Origin: Cololabis saira
Taxonomy: Eukaryota > Chordata > Actinopteri > Beloniformes > Belonidae
Length of the DNA: 64,000 bases
Assembly (NCBI RefSeq): GCF_033807715.1
Contig: NC_084599.1
Coordinates: 7,329,125-7,393,124 of the forward strand
Direction of reading: 5' to 3'
Position numbers and translations under genes: made by a program. Of this stretch, positions 7,573 through 19,230 are shown one piece after another; within the stretch, counting starts at the first letter, position 1; every line of letters begins with the position of its first letter. The notes under the pieces are model-generated. The model was not told the DNA's origin and searched no databases. It saw only the letters and a program-made list of their open reading frames with translations.

Positions 7573-9777
7573 ATGTTTTTGCGTAAAACTTTCAACGGTC
7601 GTCAGATTTCAGGATCTGCACAAATGGACAAGGAACAGGAGAGAAATGAGGAGGAAACAGACGATACACAACAGCCAAACAGCATTTCCACTCACCAAAC
7701 GGAAGAAACAAGCAATGAGTTGTCACATAACCAAGACCCAAAGATCAGATACATGTTTCTGAAAACAGCAAAACATGCTGCAACAGACTTGGGCAAACAC
7801 TTGAAAGGTCAAGTCGAACACCTGGACATGAAGCGCCAGACTCAAAGAATCTTGGAGGAAAAATGTTTAAAGAAGCAAGAGAAGCTGGAGAACTTGGTCA
7901 GAAACAACAAGGCTCTCGAAAAACAAATTGTGGCTATAAATTTGAGTTTAAGAGATGAGACAGATCTACAAGAAGAATACAACAGGATGAAAATGGAGCA
8001 TGAAACCCTGACCCAGATTAATGATAAGATCCAAAATCAACTTTTGAAATCCGAACAATCACTTTTAAAACAACCACATCTGGAGGAAAAGTCAAAGAGA
8101 AAACGACAAGAGAACCAGTCTCTTTGGATGAACAATGTCATCCTTGAGCAACAGCTTCAGGGATTGAATGAAAAGCTTCTGGTGGAAGAAAAGATGCGCT
8201 ACCAGTATTCAGAAATGAAAGCCCAAAGAAAGGCAATGCTGGATTACAACCACATTCTCCAATGTAAAGTACAGGAGCTGAAAGACCAGTACGACGGTGC
8301 CAAAGAATGGATTGACAATTATAATATGAACAAGCGTCACTTGGATGCGCTTGAAATGGAGAGAAATGAACTTACAGCACAATTCAATGAGCTCGACAAT
8401 GAGCTCCGACAAATCAAAGCCATGAAAAGCCAGTGTCCCGAGATGCAGTCAGCTTCAGAGGCTGCTAAAAACGAAAACTCTGGGCTTGCCAGAAAAATTC
8501 CGGATCTTCAGACAGAACTCTTCAATTTCAAAAATGTCAAGGAAGAGCATGATGCAGCATTAAAAGGTCCACAGATTTCAGGCTCTGCACAAACGGACAA
8601 GGAACCGGAGAGAAATGAGGAGGAAACAGACGATACACAACAGCCAAACAGCGTTTCCACTCAAACGGAAGAAACAACCAATGAGTTGTCACATGACCAA
8701 GACCCAAAGATCAGATACATGTTTCTGAAAGCAGCAAAACATGCTGCAACAGACTTGGGCAAACACTTGAAAGGTCAAGTCAAACATCTGGACATGAAGC
8801 GCCAGACTCAAACAATCTTGGAGGAAAAATGTTTGAAGAAGCAAGAAAATCTGGAGAACTTGGTCAGAAACAACAAGGCTCTCGAACAACAAATTGTGGC
8901 TATAAATTTGAGCTTAAGAGATGAGACAGAACTACAAGAAGAATACAACAGGATGAAAATGGAGCATGAAACCCTGACCCAGATTAATGATAAGATCCAA
9001 AGTCAACTTTTGAAATCCCAACAATCACTTTTAAAACAACAACATCTGGAAGAAAAGTCAAAGAGAAAACGGCAAGAGAACCAGTCTCTTCGGATGAACA
9101 ATGTCATCCTTGAGCAACAGCTTCAGGGATTGCATGAAAAGCTTCTGGTGGAAGAAAAGAAGCGCTACCAGTATTCAGAAATGAAAGCCCAAAGAAAGGC
9201 AATGCTGGATTACAACCACATTCTCCAATGTAAAGTACAGGAGCTGAAAGACCAGTACGACAGTGCCAAAGAATGGATTGACAATTATAGTATGGACAAG
9301 CGTCACTTGGATGCGCTTGAAGTGGAGAGAAATGAACTTACAGCACAATTCAACGAGCTAGACAATGAGCTCCGACAAATCAAAGCCATGAAAAGCCAGT
9401 GTCCCGAGATGCAGTCGGCTTCAGAGGCTGCTAAAAACGACAACGCTGGGCTTGCCAGAAAAATTCAGGGTCTTCAGACAGAACTCTTGGATTTCAAAAA
9501 TGTGAAGGAAGAGCATGATGCAGCATTAAAAGAACGGTCGGCCCGCGGACAAGACGTTTGTCACCTGAATGGCAACATCAAGAAAAGAAAGTGGAAACAA
9601 AACAAAAGCAAGAAGATCAGCCTTCTCCACAAGACCAGACAAGCCATGGACCTTGTTCGGTTCATAGAGAACAATATGAACATTTATTCCTACGAACTGA
9701 GGTTGGAGAGTGGGCTGCATGATCGAGAGGATTGCTCTGTTTCCAGCCAGGAGGTTCCTGCTCTGAATCCTTACTGA
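7573..9777 (+). CDS. Coiled-coil protein with two tandem ~320-residue units
   Basis: The 734-codon uninterrupted frame is by far the longest in the window. Residues 11-333 and 334-653 are tandem copies: by hand about 27 substitutions plus one missing His, roughly 91% identical in protein and 96% in DNA. Each unit has an acidic, polar N-terminal stretch (EEETDDTQQ), then about 270 residues rich in Glu, Lys, Gln, Leu and Asn without prolines, as in long coiled coils, with a basic KRKR (175-178 in unit 1). The unique tail (654-734) has a lysine-rich nuclear-localisation-like patch (670-681, KKRKWKQNKSKK) and ends PALNPY. No signal peptide or membrane segment is seen. The ATG is the first in the frame, and the ten codons before unit 1 are unique. 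AATAAA follows 79 bp after the stop. It is intronless as seen, without a poly(A) tract or flanking repeats marking retroposition. The family is not recognised; a structural or nuclear scaffold role is only a guess. Confidence 0.8.
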   Translation: MFLRKTFNGRQISGSAQMDKEQERNEEETDDTQQPNSISTHQTEETSNELSHNQDPKIRYMFLKTAKHAATDLGKHLKGQVEHLDMKRQTQRILEEKCLKKQEKLENLVRNNKALEKQIVAINLSLRDETDLQEEYNRMKMEHETLTQINDKIQNQLLKSEQSLLKQPHLEEKSKRKRQENQSLWMNNVILEQQLQGLNEKLLVEEKMRYQYSEMKAQRKAMLDYNHILQCKVQELKDQYDGAKEWIDNYNMNKRHLDALEMERNELTAQFNELDNELRQIKAMKSQCPEMQSASEAAKNENSGLARKIPDLQTELFNFKNVKEEHDAALKGPQISGSAQTDKEPERNEEETDDTQQPNSVSTQTEETTNELSHDQDPKIRYMFLKAAKHAATDLGKHLKGQVKHLDMKRQTQTILEEKCLKKQENLENLVRNNKALEQQIVAINLSLRDETELQEEYNRMKMEHETLTQINDKIQSQLLKSQQSLLKQQHLEEKSKRKRQENQSLRMNNVILEQQLQGLHEKLLVEEKKRYQYSEMKAQRKAMLDYNHILQCKVQELKDQYDSAKEWIDNYSMDKRHLDALEVERNELTAQFNELDNELRQIKAMKSQCPEMQSASEAAKNDNAGLARKIQGLQTELLDFKNVKEEHDAALKERSARGQDVCHLNGNIKKRKWKQNKSKKISLLHKTRQAMDLVRFIENNMNIYSYELRLESGLHDREDCSVSSQEVPALNPY

Positions 9778-9855
9778 ACATGCAAAAGCTTGTGCAAAAG
9801 TGTCTTTTGGATGTTATATGTAAATTGTATATCTTGTTTATTTTACCCTTTTTCA

Positions 9856-9861
9856 AATAAA
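9856..9861 (+). terminator. Polyadenylation signal of the coiled-coil gene
   Basis: Canonical AATAAA, 79 bp downstream of the TGA at 9775-9777. It gives a compact 3' untranslated region and supports a transcribed gene. Confidence 0.6.
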
Positions 9862-10521
9862 AAGAATAACTGATGTTAAATGAAATGTAATTTTTGACTT
9901 ATATTAAATCAAATTTTGTACATGGTTGAAATGTTTTCTGAAACCCTGTGAAATGGGTTAACTTGCGTCGATGTGCAAGTCGGAGCCCACCAAAGGGCAA
10001 CATTCAAACTTCTGGGTTGACATCCATGATAACTTTGTTTTGGACCACTTATTGTAAAAAAAGTAACAAATATATGTCGAAATAGATTTGTGTTGATTGA
10101 CAGCAGGTATATCCAATGGTTAACTGTCATCACCGTTGCTACTTAGCACTGTCTTGACAATGAAGACCAAGGTCTTAAAGTGGCCAGTTAAATTTATTTT
10201 CATTAACCTGGAAAAGGTTAGTTTAAAAATAAAAACTAGAAATATCATTTTTCCTCACATTCTTGTGTTATGATTGACGTATGGCTTTGGTCATGGACTA
10301 CTCTTGTTCATAGGTGAGTGATTCCTTCTTCCTGTTTACATTTAACACATATTTACTGGAGAAATATCACAACTTAGGTCACAGTGTTGTTTCTGGTTTT
10401 CTTAAGGATATTTTATATTTTACTTTCAATTCCTGCAAAAACATTTTTTATAATGTTGGTGACAGCTTGATTTCTGAGGTGTATACATTTTTTACGTGCA
10501 GCTAAATATCTATTTGAAAAC
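9862..10521. other. Intergenic sequence, nothing recognised
   Basis: AT-rich sequence between the coiled-coil gene and a MITE. Short frames only. Confidence 0.5.
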
Positions 10522-10525
10522 TTAA

Positions 10526-11026
10526 AGGAGACCTATTATGTGAAACACATTTTCTCTTGCTTTAACATATATAAAGTGGTCTCCCCTCAGCCTGACAACT
10601 CAGAGGAGGAGGAAAGCAACCAAATTCTGCAGTGTCTGTACAGCCGCCTGGATGAGCCATCCAGTGTGATGTGGATCTACGAGCCGTTCAGATTCTGCTC
10701 CCGTCGTTACGAAACCAAAATGCAATTTGCATTGGTTGGCTTCCGCTGCTGAAACACGCCCACAACTAACTCCGCCGGCCGGAGCTTCCACCATTTTTTC
10801 GTAGCGGTTTATCGCGTCATTCAGGCAGCCAATCAGCACAGAGCCTCATTATCATAGCCCCGCCCACTCAGAATCCTGCATAGATAATGAGGTTAGAGAA
10901 TGGCAAGATAAAGACATGGTTTAGAGACTGAATTTCTAATTTATTTAGCAAAAACAATCAAAAGTTTGTTTTTAAGACATTCAAGGCCTGTTTAAAATAG
11001 GTATTAGATGCCATAATAGGTCCCCT
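10526..11026 (+). mobile_element. TTAA-target MITE, copy 2 (full length, 501 bp)
   Basis: Terminal inverted repeats AGGAGACCTATTATG and CATAATAGGTCCCCT are flanked by TTAA on both sides (10522-10525 and 11027-11030). No transposase is encoded. A 70-codon frame in the left half shares its reading with copy 1 but shows no domain. The target size suggests mobilisation by a piggyBac-type enzyme. Confidence 0.8.
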
Positions 11027-11030
11027 TTAA

Positions 11031-11507
11031 AGAAAGAGATTCATATTATAAGTTAACTCACAAAACCATACATATCTGATGTGTATAGCCGGGAGGGATG
11101 ACGGGGTTGGGGTCCCATTCCTGATGCAGATGGCTCCGTAAGGTGGTATTCCCTCTCTGGTCCCTCTGTGCACATCATTTATCATTTTCATTTATTCTTT
11201 ATTTCATTCAAAAAAACAAAACAATTCAATAGAAACACAAATACAAATGTTCCTAACTTGTGAATGAAAAGGGAGCAGAAAGAAGAAGAATCTTATCTGA
11301 TCTGCCCCTTTCACAAATAACATAAATTAAAAATAATAATAAAAAAAAAAAAACAACGACATCATTCACATCTTTATTTATTTCTTTTTTTTTCCTCTAC
11401 ATCTTAATTATCATGATGTGTCTGTTGTGTGTATGCGGGGGTGTGGGGTTTGTCTGGGGAGTGGTTGGGTCTGGGCCCTGTTTTTACTTTTAAGATTTTA
11501 CAGTTTT
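11031..11507. other. Spacer with low-complexity, repeat-like sequence
   Basis: Stretches such as AGGGAGCAGAAAGAAGAAGAA followed by A- and T-runs (about 11180-11400) resemble 3' parts of old LINEs. No boundary can be fixed. Confidence 0.35.
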
Positions 11508-11585
11508 TAAACATGTAAAGCACTTTGTGCTACATATATGTATGAAAAGTGCTTTATAAATAAAGTTTGATTGATTGATTGATTG
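11508..11585 (+). mobile_element. LINE 3' end (L2-like) with (TTGA)n tail
   Basis: AAAGCACTTTGTGCTAC, then GTGCTTTATAAATAAAG and a terminal TTGATTGATTGATTG array. This is the usual 3' end of L2-like fish LINEs. The insertion is strongly 5'-truncated. Confidence 0.65.
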
Positions 11586-13696
11586 CTGGCATCACCGAAA
11601 GCAGTTTGTCCTCTTTTTGGAGGTTAGACCGGGAACGCCCAGATCTGCAGATACCCTGTACGCCCTCAAGTCATATTAGACATATTAGACCAGATGTTTT
11701 GTCAGGGAAGGAAAAAGGACCTGCCAAAGAGCATTTTACAAGTTCAGTCCAGAATTCTCCATCAGTTTTTGATCAAATTAATTGAAATAACTTCCAAATA
11801 GGAACCTCTCTGAATACCAAGCAAGCTGTTTTGGCTTTTCCCTTTTAGGAGTTACAGATGTGCATTTCCTGACATGACCCTCCTCATTTATCTAGATTAG
11901 GGACCAGCACTAGGAAAACAGCGGCTTGAGGCAGTAAGGGAGCGGGCGACTTGGGTTTTCAGCATCCAACTCAGGGACACATGACAGGGCTTGGGTTCGA
12001 TCCCCTGGTCGTGTCTACCCACTGCTCCATGGCCGCCCTCCTGGAAGACTCCTCTGGCTTCTTGGGCTACAGAAGAATTGCAGCCTGCCGTGTTTTGACT
12101 TTGATCACATGACTGGTGGTTTACAGACGGCTGGCAGACGTGACAGATGTGCAACGGTCCTCTAATCACACACTAGTGGTAAAATGTCAGTGTTTCACCT
12201 GAACAAGCCACAGCTGAAATGACACATTCTGGCCTTGTCTCATGAAACAGCTGTAAAGCTGCCATTGTCAACGTTGTCAAAAACTTCTTATGCTGACAGG
12301 AAGGTGTCCAAAGACTAGACAGTTCCACACGACCAGGTCGGTACAGGGTTTGGTCCCTCTGCTCCTGAGGATGCAGTCCCAGAATGGGGACACAGATTAG
12401 CAGATCATTCCCGATGCACAAGGGCACCCAAGAGTGGAGTAAAGACTCCATAATCCATGGTGGATAGGTTTATACAAAAATGTGAGGCAGAGGGCTTCCC
12501 AGAGAGGATCAGTACCATGAAGTAACCCCAAGGGAAAAGAAAGCTTCTGCAAAGCTCTGGTTGAACTGCTCGAAACCCAACGGGAGCGTTTGGATGCTGC
12601 AGACCAGGAAGCCGCATGCAACTAAGATGATACCTGATTTAACAAAAGATAACGCAGAGAAGTCACAGATGACCAGTGTGGAACCACACTGGAGTCATGG
12701 TGTGGGGATTGTTGTTGTGATGCTATATTTGGAATCTGCATATTGAAAATAAAGCACCCTGAAGATAATAACCTTTGCAATAGTGGTTATTGTTTGTGGT
12801 CACCCGTTCTCACGTTGTTTCCTTTTAATTAGAGCTTTAACAGTCGGTGGCTTTTACATTTGGAAAAACAAACGTATGCTTCAGACGTTTCTCTGTAAGT
12901 GCGTGTTTAATATCCTCCATTTCTGTCTTCATGCCAACTTCTCTGATTAGTTCATATCTTTCCATAGCTGTAACTGATCAAATGTAATCACTAATTACAT
13001 CAATTATTTAGAGTGCAAAGGATTGACAATCCACCATTAAAGTTCAGCGTGCAGCACTGTGAGCTGGTGGCTCAAGAAAGTCCATATCAATGTTTCGAGA
13101 CAGCAGTTTTGGTATCACTGTTGAGATCGTGCAGATTTGCCCAACACAACGTTTTTTCAATGAAGCATTTGTGTTCCACATGTTGTACTACTGTGAACGG
13201 CAGTGGAGATGTTTTTTTTTATTCTCTGTTTGCGTGCAAAGAACTCAACTATTCATTTAACACTCAATTAATATTTCATTGCATATTTTACAGCACATCC
13301 CAACAGAGATCATATTTGCACAGAGGGTAGCAGAGAATAGCTCACAAATTATTTGGGTGGAAAATAAACACATTGTTGATAAAATGGTGCTACAGTGTTT
13401 TAAAAAAAAAAGAAAAATCCCAACATCTAGCTGATGTTGATTTTGAAGCCATAATCTTTTTTCACAAATGTATTTAATGTTTGTCCGAATCAAACTTTGA
13501 TTTTTATTTCAAATGTCTATGATCATGTTCACGTGTCGGATGTCATGTGGTCCCAAATACGCCTTTTTGCTGTTTTCTCTCAAAAGATTAGAACTGAATA
13601 CATTCTGTACTGCGGTTTAAGGGTGTTTATACGAATGTACTTGCATGATGTGATAGTAGTTTAACTATAATCAAGACAAAGCAATCAGATGTAGTC
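11586..13696. other. Intergenic sequence, no gene seen
   Basis: No supported coding sequence. A perfect B-box-like word (GGTTCGATCCC, about 11995) is embedded in what may be an old SINE or LINE remnant around 11900-12080, but no A box or tail was identified. Confidence 0.45.
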
Positions 13697-13930
13697 ATTT
13701 AATTCAATTCAATTTTATTTATATAAGTCCAGAGACCCAGAACATGGCCCCCCAGCAATTATTACATAAACAATGGCAGGTAAAAAGTCCCCTAGTGGGA
13801 GAAAAACCTTAAGCCAAACAGTGGCAAGAAAAACTCCCCTTTAGGAGGAAGAAACCTGGACCAGGACCTGGATCATAAGGGGGGACCCTCCTGCCGGAGA
13901 CCAGCTGGGAAGAGCAGGAAAAGAGAGAAC
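13697..13930 (-). mobile_element. LINE 3' end (L2-like), minus strand
   Basis: Read on the minus strand, the sequence ends in TATATAAATAAAATTGAATT, preceded by CATGTTCTGGGTCTCTGGA and a segment of CTCCCACTAGGGGA-type blocks. The same end occurs on the plus strand at 17040-17186. This is the characteristic tail of a widespread fish LINE. No reverse-transcriptase part is attached. Confidence 0.65.
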
Positions 13931-15654
13931 AGACAGATATTTAACATTAGAACATTTTAAATGTCCTGACAGTTCTTTGCTAGAAGTTTTTATTAAAGCT
14001 TTAATTAAGAAAAGTAAATCTAGATGCAGCGTTTGTATCCTTGAAATCTAGACATACCACTAGCAAGTTTAAATCTGCTTGCAGATACATCTCTCTAGAT
14101 GTGTGTCTGATTTATCAGGCTCGGGTACGTGTGTAACCATCCCAGTTCCCAGCATTCCTTCACAAAACTGAGAAAAAGTGTCACCGCTATAGAAGAAACA
14201 AATTTAGGCAAACGTTTTATTTTTGTACGTATGTGTGTGTGGTTTAAGACTCTCATGAGGTCTCGTGTTTTATGTGAAAATAGCTCCCCTGAAGACCCAA
14301 AAATGTGTTAAACTTTACCAGTAACACTTTCCAAACAGGGGAGTGCAAATCAGATGCTAAGAATGAAATGAGGTGGAAGGAGACTTCACGTCACACTGGG
14401 AGTAACAGCTTTGCTTGATAATAAAATTAATGCATAAACTCAAGCTGTATTGAAGCACTCACTTTCTCTAATATCTACTTTCATGCCTTGATCTGAGGTA
14501 TAGTTCCAAGCTAAGTTGTCCTAAAGCACACTAAGAAAAGTGTTGAGGTTCGGAAACAAAGGCAAAAAGTGTCTGGTGTTGTACGCTCCATTGTCAAATG
14601 CATGTCAATTTATTAAACTGATCAAAGGATTCAAGTCCTTCTTAAGATCAATGCTCAAAGTGTGTGTAACACTTTTTAATTTCTTCTCACTGGTGTTATT
14701 CTGCACACGTTTTAAGGCGATTTTGTCTTCAGTCTAGACATAAATATCAAATTCTTCACCCAGTGCACACTGATTGTGCATGCGTAAGAAAAGCATGCTG
14801 GGCCTACTATAATTTAGTTCATCTTAGGATCTGGTCCTTGTCATCATGCTTTTTATTTTAACAAGAGTAGAGATATAATCTACTGTATGTTCAAATGTCT
14901 GCTTAAACCAAACAAGTCCAACTAAAGGCCCTCAAGTTCAGCAATGAAATAAGAAATTTGTCACATTTGTCCCAAACGCCTTCTCAGGCAGAAGTTCAGA
15001 TATCACTTTTGACCGAGAGCCTTTCATTGAATTACACCAAAAGCAATTTTTGCAGACAGACTTTATAGGATTTCAATCCCAGTTATTGTCTCCACCTCTA
15101 CTGGTTGCTTTCCATTAGAAGTACCGAGAACAGTCCACAACAGGTATTTCCACAGCTAATAGCTGAGTCCTTCCTTCTGCTAAAAGTCAATGTGAGAAAG
15201 TCTTAAAGAGACAAAGCTGGCTGGGAAATCTGGACACATAATCAAATGAATTCCTTCTGGTCTTCTTTAAAAGGTTTCAGAGGTTCAGAAGAGCTAAGGT
15301 TGTTGTTTAACTTTGCTAGGCTTGGTATACTGTAGGATCGGAAAAGTACCAACTCTGCCCTGGCTTTACCTTGGTTTACTCGTAACCTAATCACCATAAC
15401 AATGAGAGGGTCTGTTTGTAATAGAAAACAGTACAGTTTAAATAAAGAAGCACAGAGATGCCAAATGGGACTTTAACATGTCATTGAGGGATAGGTGGAT
15501 ACGTTTGGTGAAAAGGTTAAACTGGAGGTGAAGCTTTGCAGATTATAGTGCACGCAGGAGAAGCTTCATCTTGCTATCATCACAACCCTACAGGACAAAA
15601 TCCAGAATCAATACTGCTTGTGCACCGCAGGATCAGATTAAATTAGTTTACTTT
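13931..15654. other. Intergenic sequence, nothing recognised
   Basis: No coding, RNA or transposon signature was found. Confidence 0.5.
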
Positions 15655-15659
15655 TAATC

Positions 15660-15988
15660 TGTCACGGGATGGTTTGTTGAGGACCCAAACGCAGGAGAGC
15701 GGGAGGCAGGAGTTAACCAAAAGCTGGATTTATTCAGCAAAACCAAACCAAAAACGCTGCTGAGCAGGATCAAAAAACCAAACAGGAACATAAACAAGAA
15801 AACTGGGCAGAACTGACGAGGAGAACATGGAGGGAACAAACAATACGGACCAGCGAGGAGCAGGGGAAGACAAGACTAGATATACACAGGGGATAACGAG
15901 ACACAGGTGCAGACAATCAGGGCAGATGGAAACAGGAGGGTCAAGAGAACTGAAACTCAAAAACTGGGGGAAATGTCAAACCCTGACA
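15660..15988 (-). mobile_element. Solo LTR, 329 bp
   Basis: The element is bounded by TGTCA at the left and TGACA at the right and flanked by a perfect 5-bp duplication TAATC (15655-15659 and 15989-15993). Read on the minus strand it runs from TGTCAGGGTTTGACA to GTGACA, with an internal AATAAATCCAG that would be the LTR poly(A) signal. No second LTR or internal region is near, so it is probably the product of LTR-LTR recombination. Its look recalls fish gypsy-type LTRs. Confidence 0.7.
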
Positions 15989-15993
15989 TAATC

Positions 15994-17039
15994 AGTTTAA
16001 TTTGGAAACACGTATAGTGGAACAGAACTTTACATGTAGTTCTACAGAGCCAGTCGTAGCTGGAGTTATAGCATTACATACAGTAACTTCACAGCTACTA
16101 TCATCGGGCACTATATCTGAAGTCATGTAGAATGCTGCTAGCGCTGTATTTAATGTTATAACTTTGCATCAGTTGCTATGTGGCTCCATTATGTCAGGTA
16201 AACTCAAAGGTACAATTAGCATTATCTAATTGGAGTTAGCTATCTTATACAAGGCAATGCCTGTGTTGTTACTAAACAACTCTACTTTTGGAAGTGTTTC
16301 GTGAGTTTGCAGATTTATCTGCCATGTTGATCTTCTGTTGGAAGCACGATATTTTGTTTGTATCCAGGGAATGGGATTAAAAAAACTGCACAAAAACACA
16401 CAATTCCCTTTATCTAGCTGAAGCAAAACCTTCCTCTTTGAGCTGACCCGTGTGTGTTTTGCAAAGTGATAAAGGAACATAAGGAAGTTTGGTTCTGCCA
16501 GAGCTTTGTTCCAGTTAACGGGGAGTTTTTTCCGTCCCACAGTCGCCTGGTGCTTGCTCAGGACAGGGGATTGAATCAAACAAAAGTTTTGATGCAAGCT
16601 ATTAGTCTCTTTAGCAAAGCAACTATAATTATTGTTATTCTATTGACCTTGTATTAATTGTACTAATTTGGAGTTGAACTGTATTGTTGAAGTCCCTTGA
16701 GATAACGTTTCTCATGATAGACGTATAAATAACGCTGAAATGAAAAGTCTTCCTTGTCCATCCATCCTGAACTGTTACCCTTTCCAACACTCCCTGACGG
16801 CCCACTTTAAAAAAAAATAAAGCTGTAACATGCGTTTCTGGAGATTGCACACTTACATACGCACTACACCTCTCCGGCCTTATGTCATAGCAGCCACCTG
16901 CTTAACCTTACAGCGTGCAACACACAGTCTAGTGACGGGACAAGTTTCGTCTACAGTCCAAATGCTGCTCCCATCAAGGTTGAATCTTTCAATGAACTGT
17001 TCAAGAAATGTTGTGTGTGGTTAAAACTTGTTGCCTGTG
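15994..17039. other. Intergenic sequence, nothing recognised
   Basis: A 123-codon minus-strand frame (16597-16226) has no recognisable domain and is probably chance. Confidence 0.45.
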
Positions 17040-17186
17040 CTAGTCTCCTCACTAACAGGCTGGGGTTCCACTTCATCTGCTTCTCAATAGATATGATCTC
17101 GGTCATGTTCTGGGTCTCTGGAAAGTGGTTAGAGACAACTTATGTTGTAATAGACGCTATATAAATAAAATTGAATTGAATTGAAA
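17040..17186 (+). mobile_element. LINE 3' end (L2-like), plus strand
   Basis: CATGTTCTGGGTCTCTGGAA, then a diverged AGAGACAACTTATGTTGTAA block, then CGCTATATAAATAAAATTG with ATTGAATTGA repeats. It is the same family as the minus-strand end at 13697-13930. Confidence 0.7.
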
Positions 17187-18839
17187 TATAGATTATTAGG
17201 ATCCAATTGTTTAAAAACTGTTTAGTGTTGGTAATAAAAAATACTTCATTATCTCAAAATCTACATTTTCTCAAGAAAATCTGCACCTGTTTCCAACCAC
17301 CAGAGATGGAGCAGGAAGTGGGTAAGCACTGAAATGAACATGCGACTCCTATCTCACTCCTGATTGGTGGTGCTACACCTCTTCCCTTTTCTTATTGCTG
17401 GTGATGTTTGTTGTCCGCTGCTGGTTCGTCCTTCACTGCATCAGTGTTGTTAGATTGTGTTGACGTGTTTTCTCATCACAGAAAACAACGTGCGTCCTCA
17501 TTTCCTGGTTGAGTGACCAGAGTGCGCGTGGTGACGTTGGCTTCACATCTGTATGTCTGTCTGGGACGATGACAGAGCAGCTGGTTCTGCAACCACTGGC
17601 TCTGTTGGGGTAACGTGTTCCTGTGTCGATACTGCTGGCTGGCCTGTCTTCCAAAACCCTGCTCACATTTCTTTTAAAGTAAAACCCCCCAAAAGAAGAA
17701 AGGTGGACTTTAATAAAAAGACTGGCTGATGGGGTAAATGTCAAACTGTAGATTGTACGTGCAGGGTTGTGTATGAGTGAAAATCTCTTTTTTCCCCTTG
17801 AGCAGCCTCTTCTTCTTTTTTGACATTATTTTCGAAACGCGTTGTAAAGTTTACAATGTACTGCTTTTGGATCTTACTGTCTAAAAGCACTAGAAAGCTG
17901 AACTGCTCGACACCTCACGATTAGTTGGTTACCAGACGGTCTTCTCAAACTGAAGATTTGCCATCGCCACGTCCCTGCTAAGGGATACGTTTCCTCTTGT
18001 TTCTCCAAGTGTCAAATTGGCGCATGTTAGTGAAAGTACCCAGTGATTTGTATAATCCAGGCAACAAGAAAAAAGCGCTAATTTTGTTTGTTTTGGATGA
18101 TCATTATTTTCAAGCACGTTTGCGTCAAAATGATTAAGTCAGATGAAAAAAATGTGAACATTGTGCTAATTTTTCTCTTAGTTACTTGCCATCGTTGGAG
18201 GAAGAATATATGCAAAGATGCTTTTCTGGTGGCTTTTATGGGCTGCAGAGTGATGAGTGGTTTTCATTGTCTCCCACATCCGGCGGCCCGCGGAAGAATC
18301 AACGATGTCAAATGTCACAGAAATTTTGCGGCTAAAAAACTATTTCATAATTAACATGAGACAAAGTGTCTGTGATTACAGAGCACAGATGCAACTTTTA
18401 GCAGCAGCTGGAGTTGCCGCTTTCAGTTGTCGGAGGTGTTTTATGTGATAATTAATCAGTCGCTTCCTCACAATTCACAACCCAATTTCACTCGTGTTTA
18501 TCAAAATTTTCTTCAACTCTGTTGCGTGAAAAATGTATATTTCAGCGTGCTATAGCCCATCGGATCCCTACAGAGACTATTTTTAGGTTCGTATGCTATT
18601 TCAAATCCCTGTGTTTTAACAGCACAGGCTACATATTTGATGTAGCTAACTCTTGATAGCCACCTCTGCGTCTACTTACCACTGGCAAAGGGGCCTACCC
18701 TTGCAGTTTATGTTGGGCAGTATTTAAAGCAGTGATCAAAGCTGTACAAACCAATTGTCATCATTTTCTCCAGAGGGAATTTTGAAGTACATTAATGCTC
18801 TTTCTTTGGGAAATAATTGTGCCTCTCTGTGACTTCATT
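17187..18839. other. Intergenic sequence, nothing recognised
   Basis: Short frames only, with no splice-supported exon or repeat terminus. Confidence 0.5.
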
Positions 18840-19188
18840 AGGTCTCCTGGCTGTTTCAAAAGATGTTCTCTCAGGAGGTTGAAAGCCACATCACTGGCAG
18901 ACAGCGTCCCATGGGGCTGAATGAATAAAGAAAAAAAAGCAGGGATTATAATGAGATTGAGTTAGCCATGACCAGAATTGGGGTTTTCATTATCCCATTG
19001 GCTGCAGTGCGAGAGGGAGAGAGGGACAAGGCTGACAGAAAGAAATGTGCTTTAGCAGGACCTGCACTCGCCATCTGCCATGGGGGTCTGATGGTAGCTA
19101 GCCAATGCATGCTGATCATTGCCATGGGTATCAAAGGGGTCCTCTCTCTGGAGAGTTCTCCATTAAAACTGCATCACTAACGCCTGTG
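18840..19188. promoter_or_regulatory. Candidate conserved non-coding element
   Basis: About 350 bp without repeats, compositionally complex, holding ATTATCCCATTGG-, CTAGCCAATGCATGC- and TGATCATTGCC-like words. The frames crossing it lack domains. The regulatory reading is inferred from texture only. Confidence 0.25.
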
Positions 19189-19189
19189 C

Positions 19190-19230
<41 letters not shown>
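19189..19230. repeat. (GA)n microsatellite
   Basis: Nearly pure GA dinucleotides with one AA interruption. Confidence 0.95.

Noticed and set aside
8209..8412. Minus-strand frames inside the coiled-coil gene (also 8689-8892 and 9526-9720)
   Set aside because: Antisense shadows of the real coding frame.
10540..10752. 70-codon frame in MITE copy 2
   Set aside because: Shared frame with copy 1 is explained by common descent over a short length; copy 3 does not keep it.
11990..12010. Isolated B-box word GGTTCGATCCC
   Set aside because: No A box, cloverleaf or SINE tail could be placed around it.
16390..16435. miR-9-like word TTTATCTAGCTGA
   Set aside because: Only part of the mature sequence matches and no hairpin arm pairs with it.
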